From assembly GCA_964509335.1 (NCBI GenBank), contig CAZDXB010000031.1, positions 1-30,854 of the forward strand: DNA of 30,854 nucleotides. The letters are read 5' to 3'. Positions within the stretch are counted from its first letter, which is position 1; every line of letters starts with the position of its first letter. Below the pieces are notes generated by a model that was not told the DNA's origin, did no database searches, and saw only the letters and a program-made list of their open reading frames with translations. Below are positions 15,327 through 23,409 of this stretch, piece after piece. The translations under genes were made by a program, and so were the position numbers. Origin of the DNA: CAZDXB01 sp964509335. GTDB taxonomy: Bacteria; Bacteroidota; Ignavibacteria; Kapaibacteriales; UBA2268.

Positions 15327-16400
15327 ATGACCGATATAGACGTAATAAAAGCAAGAGAATCGAGAATAGACAAGATTGATTGGGATAATCTGCAGTTTGG
15401 TTATTATTTTTCCGACCATATGTATATAGCCGATTACAAAAACGGCGAATGGGAAGAAGGCAAGATTATCCCCTACGGTCCGATGGAAATCGAGCCGGCG
15501 AATTGCACTTTCCATTATTCGCAAACAATATTCGAAGGCTTGAAAGCGTTTAGAAGCGCGAAAGGCGGAGCGAACATTTTCAGACCAGACCAAAACGTAG
15601 CCAGATTAAACCGCTCGGCTGAAAGAATGGTAATCCCGAAATACGACGAAGAGCTACTGCTCGACGCGATTAAGAAGCTCGTCGAAATCGACAACGCTTG
15701 GTTGCCCAAGAAAAGAGGCGAGTCGCTGTATATCCGTCCGGTTGTATTCGGAATGACGAATTTGTTAAAAGTAAAACCGGCGGAGGAATATAGATTAATC
15801 GTAATGACTTCGCCCGTAACTTCGTATTACGCTTCCGGCTTGAATCCCGTGAAAATCTTGATAGAAGATAAATACGTTAGAGCAGTGAGAGGCGGAACCG
15901 GAGCGGTAAAGACTGGCGGAAATTACGCGGCGTCTTTGAAGGCGAGCAAGAAAGCCGGCGAGATAGGTTACGCCCAAGTTCTATGGCTCGACGCTGTTAA
16001 TAAAAAATTCGTCAACGAAGTCGGCGCTATGAATATTATGTTCGTCATCGACGACGAATTAATCACGCCGCCTTTGGACGAAGGAACAATATTGCCGGGA
16101 GTTACGAGAGAATCGGCTTTGACCCTCGCCGAGGAATGGGGTATGAATGTTTCTGTTAGAGACATTGGCTTAGACGAAATACTTCAAGCCCACAAAGACG
16201 GCAAGCTAAAAGAAGTCTTCGGCACGGGAACGGCGGCCGTTATATCGCCCGTCGGCGAGTTAGGCTACAAAGGCGACTCTTACGTAGTAAACGATATGAA
16301 AATAGGTCCTATTGCCCAGAAATTCTACGACACTATTACCGGCATTCAATACGGAGAGATTGAGGACACGCACGGCTGGAACGTCGAAGTAGATTTCTAG
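15327..16400 (+). CDS. ilvE: Branched-chain amino acid aminotransferase
   Basis: A 357-residue class IV PLP aminotransferase that interconverts Leu, Ile and Val with their 2-oxoacids, using 2-oxoglutarate and glutamate. The sequence is of the longer type II (eukaryote-like) BCAT form: HYSQTIFEGLKAFR, FRPDQNVARLNRSAERM, YIRPVVFGM, GAVKTGGNYAASL with PLP Lys195, LDEGTILPGVTRES (landmark), and GTGTAAVISPVG. The length is normal and all expected motifs are present. The start has a good AGGAG site at 15314-15318. It is the second gene of an operon with the M49-like peptidase and is closed by the terminator at 16426-16464, which suggests it degrades amino acids from peptides as well as supplying biosynthesis. 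Confidence 0.95.
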   Translation: MTDIDVIKARESRIDKIDWDNLQFGYYFSDHMYIADYKNGEWEEGKIIPYGPMEIEPANCTFHYSQTIFEGLKAFRSAKGGANIFRPDQNVARLNRSAERMVIPKYDEELLLDAIKKLVEIDNAWLPKKRGESLYIRPVVFGMTNLLKVKPAEEYRLIVMTSPVTSYYASGLNPVKILIEDKYVRAVRGGTGAVKTGGNYAASLKASKKAGEIGYAQVLWLDAVNKKFVNEVGAMNIMFVIDDELITPPLDEGTILPGVTRESALTLAEEWGMNVSVRDIGLDEILQAHKDGKLKEVFGTGTAAVISPVGELGYKGDSYVVNDMKIGPIAQKFYDTITGIQYGEIEDTHGWNVEVDF

Positions 16401-16425
16401 ATTACGCTATTGCGACTGTGTATAT

Positions 16426-16464
16426 AACCTTCCGAAAATTTGAATCCTTCGGAAGGTTTTTTTT
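16426..16464 (+). terminator. Intrinsic terminator after ilvE
   Basis: AACCTTCCGAA (16426-16436) pairs perfectly with TTCGGAAGGTT (16448-16458) across an 11-base loop, and the T run extends to 16464. It lies between ilvE and the convergent carbonic-anhydrase-like gene. Confidence 0.93.
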
Positions 16465-16466
16465 GT

Positions 16467-16838
16467 TTAAATCTCTTCGGCTTTCCAGTCTTCGCCTATC
16501 CAGATGCCGATTACTTCGACGTCGGGATATCGTTCGCTAAGGATTTTGACGGATTTTTTCGTTTGGCGCAAATGCTCTTCTTTCGAGACGGGATTGCCGG
16601 CGCAGTCGTGATGCCCGACTATCGCCATACCTTTTGAGCCGTGTTTGTTCACGGAAATATCCAATCTATTGAAAATCGACTGCAGTAGCGTTTCGTCTGA
16701 AGCCTCGGCAATGATTTTGTCGGGCCCTGGTTCGGTGATAGTATCAACATATTCGGCGTCGAATTTCTTTTTCATAAATTCGTTCGCGGGGATTTGCGTT
16801 CTCCCGTCCATACAATTAACAACAGCGCAAAATTTCAT
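16467..16838 (-). CDS. Mini beta-carbonic-anhydrase-like protein
   Basis: A 123-residue cytosolic protein with the beta-carbonic anhydrase active-site residues in order: Cys9, the Asp11/Arg13 dyad (NCMDGR), then His76 and Cys79 (GHHDCAGN). Full beta-carbonic anhydrases are about 200 residues, so the N-terminal helices and much of the C-terminal part are absent. I recall short proteins of this kind annotated as carbonic anhydrase without tested activity. The enzyme reaction would be CO2 plus water to bicarbonate. The start has a clear AAAGGAG site (16848-16854). It is the last gene of a CBS/DASS/CA-like operon, 28 bases after the transporter stop, which hints at a link with anion or bicarbonate transport. 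An alternative is a zinc protein with another role. Confidence 0.8.
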   Translation of the reverse strand: MKFCAVVNCMDGRTQIPANEFMKKKFDAEYVDTITEPGPDKIIAEASDETLLQSIFNRLDISVNKHGSKGMAIVGHHDCAGNPVSKEEHLRQTKKSVKILSERYPDVEVIGIWIGEDWKAEEI

Positions 16839-16866
16839 ATTAATTATCTCCTTTATTTATGATAAA

Positions 16867-18378
16867 TCATCCCGTAACTGTCGGCATTCCCATAAGAGGC
16901 CAAATAAACATAACGAAGAAAAACAAGACTAACATTAAAATTAAACTCAAAGGTATGCCGACAAGGAAAAATTCGCCAGACGTAAATTGCTTGCTTTCGT
17001 AAGCGATAGCGTTTGGCGCGGCTCCAATGAGGAATAAGAAAGGCATACCGGCGGTAACGAGGCATGCGAAAATTATAATTTCCGGCGCGACTCCAAGGTA
17101 TTGTCCCGTGGCGAGTGCGACGGGCATTGTTATAGCAATCGCCGCCACGTTCATAATTAAATTCGTCATTATCATAACGAAAAAAGCTATGCCGAGAACG
17201 AAAGCGAACCAAGGCGCCATTTCAAACATGACTAGCCATTTAACCGCCATCCAATCGGCGGCGCCGGTCTGCCACAAGCAATAGCCTATACACATAGCCC
17301 CGCCGAATAGCAAAATTATATTCCAAGGAACTTCTTCTAAATCTTTCACGTTTAAAATTTTGAATAGGAAAAACGATACGGTAGTTATTAATAACACCGC
17401 GCTTTTATTCAAATCTTTTAACTCTGGCACAAACGAACGCAATCCCAACAAGAAAATAGCCGTGAAAACGATTACAATTGTCAATATTTCGTTTTTCGTG
17501 ATTCTGCCAAGTTTGTCGCTTAACGTTTTGACTTTCTCTTTCAACCCCGGTATTCTCGGTTTTTCGGGTTTATATATAAAAATAAAGCACGCCCAGATAA
17601 TAAAAGTCATCAAGACGCCTACGGGAAACATATAATAGGTCAACTCAAAAAATCCGATTTCGTAACCTACTATTTGTTTGAAGAAACCAATCGCTATAGC
17701 TCCCCTCGCGGCGCCTAGTAAAGTGATAATACTACCCGCGCCGGCGGTAAAAGCCATGCCGATGAATAAACCTTTACCGAATTTAGTAACCGTTCCTTCC
17801 GGGTCGTAAAGGCTGTATATAGTCATTAGCAAAGGAAAAAGAGCCGCGGCTACGGCTGTGTGCGCCATTATTAAAGTTAATAGGGCGGTCATAACGAAGC
17901 ATCCGAGATAAATTAATCTCGTGTTTTCGCCTACCAAAGCGAGCATTTTGTAAGCCATGCGCTTCGTTAGTCCGGTTCTCGAAAACGCTAGTCCAATGAC
18001 TATGGAGGCGAAAATAAACATAACGCTGGGGTCCATAAAGTCATTGAATACGGTTTTCGGGTCGCGTATCAAGAACAGAGCTTGGACGACGCCGATAGCT
18101 ATGCTGGTAACGCCTATGGGAACAACCTCGAAAACCCACCAAACAGCCGCCAACAAAAACAAACCCAATGCCGCTTTAGCTTCGTAGCTTAAAGGAAATT
18201 CATTGCCGCTCGGGTCAACCGCCGGCCCCCAATCCGGCGAAAAATACACAACGAGAAAAAGAGTTAATCCTAAGCATATAAATATTATTCTTTTCCAGTC
18301 TAAAGGTCTTTTCTCTGTTTCGGCTATATGCACTTTAGACGATTTATTAATCATATCGGTATTTTTATCTTCGCTCAT
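16867..18378 (-). CDS. DASS/SLC13-family anion transporter with altered motifs
   Basis: A 503-residue transporter with about 11-12 membrane segments after a 28-residue charged N-terminus. Family signs are LFLLAAVWWVFEVVPIG, DPSVMFIFASIVIGLAF, PWNIILLFGGAMCIG and APNAIAY (454-460). In sodium-coupled members two SNT motifs bind substrate and sodium. Here the first is Ala172-His173-Thr174 and the second is Met409-Asn410-Val411. The usual GTPPN after the first repeat reads GAARG (222-226). Substrate or ion coupling may therefore differ from canonical dicarboxylate carriers. It is the middle gene of an operon with a CBS-domain gene 28 bases upstream and a mini carbonic-anhydrase-like gene 28 bases downstream. 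Possible substrates are bicarbonate, sulfate or dicarboxylates. No Shine-Dalgarno site is visible at this start. Confidence 0.85.
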   Translation of the reverse strand: MSEDKNTDMINKSSKVHIAETEKRPLDWKRIIFICLGLTLFLVVYFSPDWGPAVDPSGNEFPLSYEAKAALGLFLLAAVWWVFEVVPIGVTSIAIGVVQALFLIRDPKTVFNDFMDPSVMFIFASIVIGLAFSRTGLTKRMAYKMLALVGENTRLIYLGCFVMTALLTLIMAHTAVAAALFPLLMTIYSLYDPEGTVTKFGKGLFIGMAFTAGAGSIITLLGAARGAIAIGFFKQIVGYEIGFFELTYYMFPVGVLMTFIIWACFIFIYKPEKPRIPGLKEKVKTLSDKLGRITKNEILTIVIVFTAIFLLGLRSFVPELKDLNKSAVLLITTVSFFLFKILNVKDLEEVPWNIILLFGGAMCIGYCLWQTGAADWMAVKWLVMFEMAPWFAFVLGIAFFVMIMTNLIMNVAAIAITMPVALATGQYLGVAPEIIIFACLVTAGMPFLFLIGAAPNAIAYESKQFTSGEFFLVGIPLSLILMLVLFFFVMFIWPLMGMPTVTG

Positions 18379-18406
18379 ATTATTTTATTTATTTTTATTT
18401 GACTTA

Positions 18407-18934
18407 TTAAATATTCAAAATTTCAATAACTTCGTTCATAACTTCTACCGTTCTTATCACTCCTATTACTTCGCCATTATTTAGGACGGGGAGGACGCTG
18501 TATTTCTGGTCGCACATCTCGTATATGATTTTTATCATATGGTCGTCGCGTTTAACTGTGTGCGTAATGGGAACCATCGCGTCGTTAATCGGGTTATTAG
18601 ACGTTTCCCTTATTACGTTTATCATCCTATCGAAGGATAATTCAAGAAGGTCGGGGTCGTCTATTGGCTCGAAAAGTTTTTTCTGATGCTTTGCTTCGTG
18701 ACCAAAAAATCTAGCCAAATGGCATCCGCGAAGTATATCCCTTCGGCGAACCATTCCGACCAGTTGTTCGTCCTCGTCGAATACTAGAATAACGCGAGTT
18801 AGCGATTTTTTTCCGTTTTTAACTATTCTAGCGTCGTGAAACAGCGATAGAGCCTCTTTTATGCTGACTTTGTTAGATATATGCGGATAATCGTCTATCG
18901 GTATCATTATATCTTCGGCTGTCGTTTGTTTCAT
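18407..18934 (-). CDS. CBS-domain pair protein, putative transporter regulator
   Basis: A 175-residue soluble protein with two CBS domains (about residues 1-70 and 115-175) separated by a charged linker rich in His and acidic residues. Each domain shows the usual pattern: VILVFDEDEQLVGMVRRRDILRG in the first, and YSVLPVLNNGEVIGVIRTVEV in the second. CBS pairs bind adenosine nucleotides and gate enzymes or transporters. It is the first gene of the operon with the DASS transporter and the carbonic-anhydrase-like protein, so it most likely senses energy state to control the transporter. The ATG follows AAGGGG. A promoter-like TTTG/TATGTTTA pair lies upstream at 19001-19033. Confidence 0.88.
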   Translation of the reverse strand: MKQTTAEDIMIPIDDYPHISNKVSIKEALSLFHDARIVKNGKKSLTRVILVFDEDEQLVGMVRRRDILRGCHLARFFGHEAKHQKKLFEPIDDPDLLELSFDRMINVIRETSNNPINDAMVPITHTVKRDDHMIKIIYEMCDQKYSVLPVLNNGEVIGVIRTVEVMNEVIEILNI

Positions 18935-19000
18935 ATCGTTTCCCCTTGCATATTGTTATTATATTTAATTATTTTTAATTTTTTAACTGATTTTAAAAAT

Positions 19001-19033
19001 TAAACATAGTCGTTACTAGCAAGATATAACAAA
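19001..19033 (-). promoter_or_regulatory. Possible promoter of the CBS/DASS/CA-like operon
   Basis: The minus strand has TTTG (19033-19030), 21 bases, then TATGTTTA (19008-19001). This fits the Bacteroidota TTTG/TAnnTTTG layout apart from a final A. It lies 66 bases before the start codon at 18934. Confidence 0.4.
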
Positions 19034-19288
19034 TCGAAACGTTTAACAATAAAGAAAATAAGCGCTCCAAAACAAAAGCCAATCTGTAACCAAAATGTAG
19101 CTTCGATTTAAGGCTTTTAATATTAAGTCCTTAAATAGAGCGGATAATCGTTCGTTTAAAAATAGTCGGCTTCGTCTATTTGGATTTTGCTAAAACCTAT
19201 AGATATAAAAGCCGTTGCTAATCTTTAATGAGAGGCTGTATTCGCTTTGTTGTTATACACTTAACGCTCCTTAGCTTCGTCGAAACAA

Positions 19289-19296
19289 TAAATTTG
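19289..19296 (+). promoter_or_regulatory. TAAATTTG, possible -7 element
   Basis: An exact TAnnTTTG match 22 bases before the ATG at 19319. No TTTG is found at the expected upstream distance, so this is weak. Confidence 0.25.
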
Positions 19297-19318
19297 TTTT
19301 CAAAAATGAGGTTTTGCG

Positions 19319-19753
19319 ATGACTGTAAACGATATTTTAAACAAGAAAGGTCCAGAAGTATTCACAATCGGCGAGAACAAAACGATAGAGAAAGCTCTCG
19401 AAATTTTAGACGATAATAAAATCGGCGCTGTTCTCGTTTTGAACGAGGACGCCAAAATAGTAGGCGTATTGAGCGAACGAGACATTATAAGACAAGCGCG
19501 AAAAAACGCCGAAAACTGTTTAGAAAAAAAAGTCGGCAACGTAATGACTAAAAACATTATAGTAGTCGAGCCGCAAGACGACGTCGAATACGTCGAGTCG
19601 ATTATGACGAGCAACAGAATTCGCCACTTGCCGGTCATCAAGGACAAAGTCTTAGTCGGCATTATCTCGATTGGCGATGTAGTTAAATCTCTGTTCAAGT
19701 TAAAAGACGTCGAGAATAAATATTTGAAAGACTACTTTAGCGGTCGTTTCTAA
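19319..19753 (+). CDS. CBS-domain pair protein
   Basis: A 144-residue protein made almost entirely of two CBS domains: VFTIGENKTIEKALEIL with IGAVLVLNEDAKIVGVLSERDIIR (landmarks at residues about 14-58), then VMTKNIIVVEPQDDVEYV with IRHLPVIKDKVLVGIISIGDVV (about 75-123). The SERDIIR and ISIGDVV ends are typical of stand-alone CBS proteins that bind AMP, ATP or related ligands. A GAGG site precedes the ATG. The gene is divergent from the CBS/DASS/CA operon, so two separate CBS proteins flank one promoter region, and it may add a second layer of control. Its last 17 bases overlap the 3' end of the convergent pgeF gene. Confidence 0.9.
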   Translation: MTVNDILNKKGPEVFTIGENKTIEKALEILDDNKIGAVLVLNEDAKIVGVLSERDIIRQARKNAENCLEKKVGNVMTKNIIVVEPQDDVEYVESIMTSNRIRHLPVIKDKVLVGIISIGDVVKSLFKLKDVENKYLKDYFSGRF

Positions 19754-20480
19754 TTCCGATAAAAGCGGACATTCTGCCGGATTTTTTACCATCGCGCCTG
19801 TGCGAGTGGAATTCGGTGTTTTCTATTGTGCAAATATTGGAAATCTCGACGTTTTCCTTCACTGCGCCCGCGGTCAAAAGCTGACTTAGGATTTTTCCCT
19901 TGTTGTCGAATAAATATTTGCCGCCGCCAATATAGGTAGAGAAATCGGGGAAATACTTCGCAACTTCTTCCCCTACTTGGTAAAAGCGCTTCGACGCGCA
20001 AGGGGAAAGATAAAATAACAGATTCTCCGGCTTCAAGTCAAATTGCTCATTCAAGATAGCGATTCCTTTGGCGGCGATATTTTCGCGAGTCCCTCTCCAA
20101 CCGGAATGCAGCGCCGCTACTATTCGCGCTTCTTTGTCGCAAATCAAGATAGCGCAACAGTCGGCTATAGAAATATTGAGCGTTAATCCTTTCTCCGAAG
20201 TAATCATTCCGTCGCTTTCCTCGTCGTTAGGACTGCTTGAGTCAACTATTCTAATATTCGATTCGTGAACTTGTTTTTGAAATTTCAATTTATCGAACGG
20301 AAGATTCAGATTATTAGCTAGAACCCGTCTATGTTCCAAAGTCTTTTCGTCGGGATAATAGTATGTAAACGAAAGAACAATTCCCGTTTTTGAAAAGAGC
20401 CGTTTGTTTTTCTTTGTTACGCCCGATAATATTCCTTTCGGAAAAATTTTGGGTTTTAATATTTCTAGTTTTCCGCGCAT
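19737..20480 (-). CDS. pgeF: PgeF/YfiH-family multicopper-like protein
   Basis: A 247-residue member of the YfiH/DUF152 family, known as peptidoglycan editing factor or purine nucleoside phosphorylase LACC1-type. Motifs in order are QVHES (His72), ISIADCCAILI (Cys108-Cys109), LHSGWRGTRENIA (His125) and HSHRRDGKKSGRM (225-237). These supply the metal and active-site residues. The length is normal. Known members either prevent misincorporation of the wrong amino acid in the peptidoglycan stem or act on purine nucleosides. The C-terminus overlaps the end of the convergent CBS gene by 17 bases, which leaves no room for a terminator between them. Confidence 0.9.
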   Translation of the reverse strand: MRGKLEILKPKIFPKGILSGVTKKNKRLFSKTGIVLSFTYYYPDEKTLEHRRVLANNLNLPFDKLKFQKQVHESNIRIVDSSSPNDEESDGMITSEKGLTLNISIADCCAILICDKEARIVAALHSGWRGTRENIAAKGIAILNEQFDLKPENLLFYLSPCASKRFYQVGEEVAKYFPDFSTYIGGGKYLFDNKGKILSQLLTAGAVKENVEISNICTIENTEFHSHRRDGKKSGRMSAFIGIRNDR

Positions 20481-20551
20481 AGACTAAAGAACTTCAAAAA
20501 TTTATAAGATTGCAATTAATTTACAAAATCGAATTTCAGGACTTTTAAATT

Positions 20552-23329
20552 CTACTTAGCCACGTTCAATCTCTTGTCTTGGACGAAATCGCCCGCTTTT
20601 ATTCTTATTATATACGCTCCAGACGCTACGTCCCTTAAGCTCGCGTCAATTTTAACTTCGCCTTCGGCTTTGAATCCCGAATAAATTCTCTTTATTTTCC
20701 TTCCGTTCATATCGAACAAATCAATAGACACTCTCTCCGGTTTAGGATTATAAAATTGGATTAGCGCCTCATTAACGCAAGGATTCGGATATATTTCTAT
20801 TGCGCCGTTAAATTTTTCTTTATCGTCCTCGGCTCCCGGCGGAACGGCGTTTGTCGTGTAAATACCGTTGCCTTGAGTGGCTACGGCGACTAAATTGTCC
20901 GTCTCACGCGCTTTTACCATATCTATCCGAATATTGCCGATAACGTCGCTTCCTTCCCGCGCCCAATAAGTATATTGTCCGGCGAGTTCGCCTGTCGAAA
21001 ACAATCCCGCAGTCGTTCCGACGAAATATAATTTGCCGCCTTCGACTTTAAGAGACTCAATCCAGCGAATAGAAGGACCCGCTCCGCTTCCGTCGGGATG
21101 CTCTTCCAAATTTCCTCCGACGGGTTCCCACAACGCGCCGCCGTCGGTGGAATAAAATAGGCTCTGAACGTTGTAATTAGAAAAGGCGACTATAATTTTA
21201 TCGGCGTCGTCGGAAGCGACGTCAACGTTCGAAACAAAAGCGCCTTCGGGGAAATCCTCGCCCGTTATTTCGCTAAACGAAGGCGAATCGGAGCGCGCGT
21301 CTTCTATCTTGTACACCTTGCCTTTGTCCGTTCCGAAAAACACTAAATTAACGGGATTTTCGGATATAGCGAGAGCGGTTATTTCCTCGGCTTCGGGTCG
21401 CTCGCAAATTGATATTTTGCTCCAGTCTTGATTCTTATATTCATTTGAACTTGTCGCTTTTTTCAGGTTGTTTTTCCTCCAAATAACGTTTTGAGCGGCT
21501 AAATATAGAATATCCTGGGTGTTTGGTTCGACGACGAAATTCGTATAAAAATTAAACTTTTCGTTATTCTCCATATTATCGGAAATAAGCAAATTATAAT
21601 TAGGGAATACCGGATAGCCTTGCTGGTTGAAACTTCCGCCGAAAATATTTCCCGAGTAAATAGACGCGATTATAAATTCTTTATTATCGGCTATATAACA
21701 ATCCAAACCGTCTCCGCCAAAAATTCGTCCCCAACCGTCTTCTTCAATCAAGCCGCGAAAAGCTGTCCCCTGGTCTTGCATACCGCCTACCATCATTCTA
21801 TCCGAGGACGCTCTATCAAAATCTACGCTATAAAACTGCCCGCTGACTAAATTATGATTTTTCTCCGTCCATTTAATATCGTTAGCGAAACAATTGCTCG
21901 TAACGGTTACTCCGCCGTCCGAGCAGTTATACATTACGTCCGGATTCGACGGCAAAAACGCTAGGTAATGTTGGTCGGGATGCAAATCGGCTCCGTATCC
22001 CCCTATCTTAACTATCGAATCGCTTGAAAAACCGTCCGGATTCCTGAATAAATTAGTCCCGCCGATAAATATTACGTCCTCGTTTTCAGGATGAACGTTA
22101 AACGTCAGACAATACCCCCCCAAGCTGTTCAAACCTCTTCCCATCGATTTGGATGGATTTTTCGCGTTCTGATACGGCAAATTATCCGTTCTGCTCTCCC
22201 ACTCGCCGAACGCGGCGTCTTCTTCATACTCGTATTTCCAGAATTTATGATAAGACGAAGCGAAATTATAAAATTGATTGTCCGCAATCCCAGGCTCCTC
22301 GGTAAGCAAATAAAGAACGTTCTGATTGCTGGGCGCCAAGCGAATTTTCACTACTCTCGAGTTTTCGGGGAAGTCGTCGGGCGTTATTTCGACGAAGTTT
22401 TCGCCGCCGTCCTCGCTAACCCACACTCCCGCTTTATTAGACCGCTCGCCGTTTACCGCCAATTCCGAAAGAGCTACGAAAATCTTTCCGTCCCCGCTCA
22501 TTTCAATATCCGAGGAAAAGCTTTTGTTGTTTAAATCGCCTAAAACGCTCGTCCAGCTCCCGCCGCCGTCGGTCGATTTCATAATCGCTCCGGCGCAAGC
22601 CGCGTAAACGACATCCTCGTCGTAAACTGTCGTATCGACGACAATCTCCCATACGCCTTGGAATATCTCGGAGAGGTTCGACTCGTCGTAAATCTGCGTC
22701 GAACCCAGATGCTCCCAAGTTTCGCCGTTGTCTGTGGATTTATATATTCCGTTGCCGATTCCGACGGTTCTATTTATAGTGGAAAATTTCCTGTCTGTCG
22801 TGCTTAGCAGTTCGCCAGTGCCGCAATACCATATATTCGATTTTCCCGCTCGCTTGTCCTGCTCGATGCAATAAACGCTCTGCTCGGCGTGGGGCGGGAA
22901 CTTCTTAACCCAATTATCGCCGCCGTTAGTCGATTTCCAAACCCCGCCGGAAGCCGCTCCGGCTAATATAACATCCTCGTCCGCTACGTCGAATTCCAGG
23001 CATTTCATTCTGCCGGCTATATTAAAAGGTCCCGCGTTCTCCCAAGTCTGAGTTTGAAGCGAAGGCAAACCGCTCTTGTTAAATCCGTTAACGTCCTCCC
23101 TTGTGGGAATGTTTCGAACGAAATTCAATTCTTGCTTTCTTATTCCGCGCGGGATTCTGTCGGTTTTCGGATCGCGAGCTTTCTTAAATTCCAAATCCGC
23201 TCTCTGAATCGCCAACTCAACTTTCGACAAAAACGGCTTCAGCTCTTCCGTATCCCTTTGCCTCTTAAAAGAATCCGACGAAAACAGCAGCAGCGACACA
23301 CAAAACGTCAATATCAATAATACTCTCAT
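20552..23329 (-). CDS. Large T9SS-exported Asp-box (VPS10/sialidase-like) protein
   Basis: A 925-residue secreted protein. I chose the ATG at 23329 because it begins a standard signal peptide (MRVLLILTFCVSLLLFSS). A longer frame from 23395 would add 22 residues before it without a better signal. The body contains at least five Asp-box motifs (VWKSTNGGDNW, IYKSTDNGETW, IMKSTDGGGSW, VWVSEDGGENF, LFYSTDGGALW), indicating beta-propeller blades, as in large extracellular proteins annotated as glycosyl hydrolase or sortilin-like. The last ~85 residues are a type A T9SS tail: EIYPNPCVNEA, LFDMNGRKIKRI, VASGAYIIRI, ending KRLNVAK. There is no enzymatic signature I can name. It is a single gene, with EamA upstream on the same strand after 80 bases. 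Confidence 0.87.
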   Translation of the reverse strand: MRVLLILTFCVSLLLFSSDSFKRQRDTEELKPFLSKVELAIQRADLEFKKARDPKTDRIPRGIRKQELNFVRNIPTREDVNGFNKSGLPSLQTQTWENAGPFNIAGRMKCLEFDVADEDVILAGAASGGVWKSTNGGDNWVKKFPPHAEQSVYCIEQDKRAGKSNIWYCGTGELLSTTDRKFSTINRTVGIGNGIYKSTDNGETWEHLGSTQIYDESNLSEIFQGVWEIVVDTTVYDEDVVYAACAGAIMKSTDGGGSWTSVLGDLNNKSFSSDIEMSGDGKIFVALSELAVNGERSNKAGVWVSEDGGENFVEITPDDFPENSRVVKIRLAPSNQNVLYLLTEEPGIADNQFYNFASSYHKFWKYEYEEDAAFGEWESRTDNLPYQNAKNPSKSMGRGLNSLGGYCLTFNVHPENEDVIFIGGTNLFRNPDGFSSDSIVKIGGYGADLHPDQHYLAFLPSNPDVMYNCSDGGVTVTSNCFANDIKWTEKNHNLVSGQFYSVDFDRASSDRMMVGGMQDQGTAFRGLIEEDGWGRIFGGDGLDCYIADNKEFIIASIYSGNIFGGSFNQQGYPVFPNYNLLISDNMENNEKFNFYTNFVVEPNTQDILYLAAQNVIWRKNNLKKATSSNEYKNQDWSKISICERPEAEEITALAISENPVNLVFFGTDKGKVYKIEDARSDSPSFSEITGEDFPEGAFVSNVDVASDDADKIIVAFSNYNVQSLFYSTDGGALWEPVGGNLEEHPDGSGAGPSIRWIESLKVEGGKLYFVGTTAGLFSTGELAGQYTYWAREGSDVIGNIRIDMVKARETDNLVAVATQGNGIYTTNAVPPGAEDDKEKFNGAIEIYPNPCVNEALIQFYNPKPERVSIDLFDMNGRKIKRIYSGFKAEGEVKIDASLRDVASGAYIIRIKAGDFVQDKRLNVAK

Positions 23330-23409
23330 TTTTTTCTCATTCGCTATACTTAAACATTCGCAAAACATAATATAATTAAACGGGAATTTATTCACAAAAC
23401 TAATTTGCT

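Larger units (their letters stand above)
18935..19318. other. 384-base AT-rich divergent intergenic region
   Basis: No supported gene is found. It separates the CBS/DASS/CA operon from the divergent CBS gene and contains promoter-like sites for both directions (see 19001-19033 and 19289-19296). A 62-codon reading frame from 19228 runs into the CBS gene in another frame and lacks a start signal. No riboswitch or strong hairpin is obvious. Confidence 0.7.

Noticed and set aside
19228..19416. 62-codon plus-strand frame before and into the CBS gene
   Set aside because: It is mostly the CBS gene read in another frame and its first part has no start signal.
23330..23395. 22-residue N-terminal extension of the large T9SS protein
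   Set aside because: It would place a polar stretch before a standard signal peptide; the ATG at 23329 fits better.
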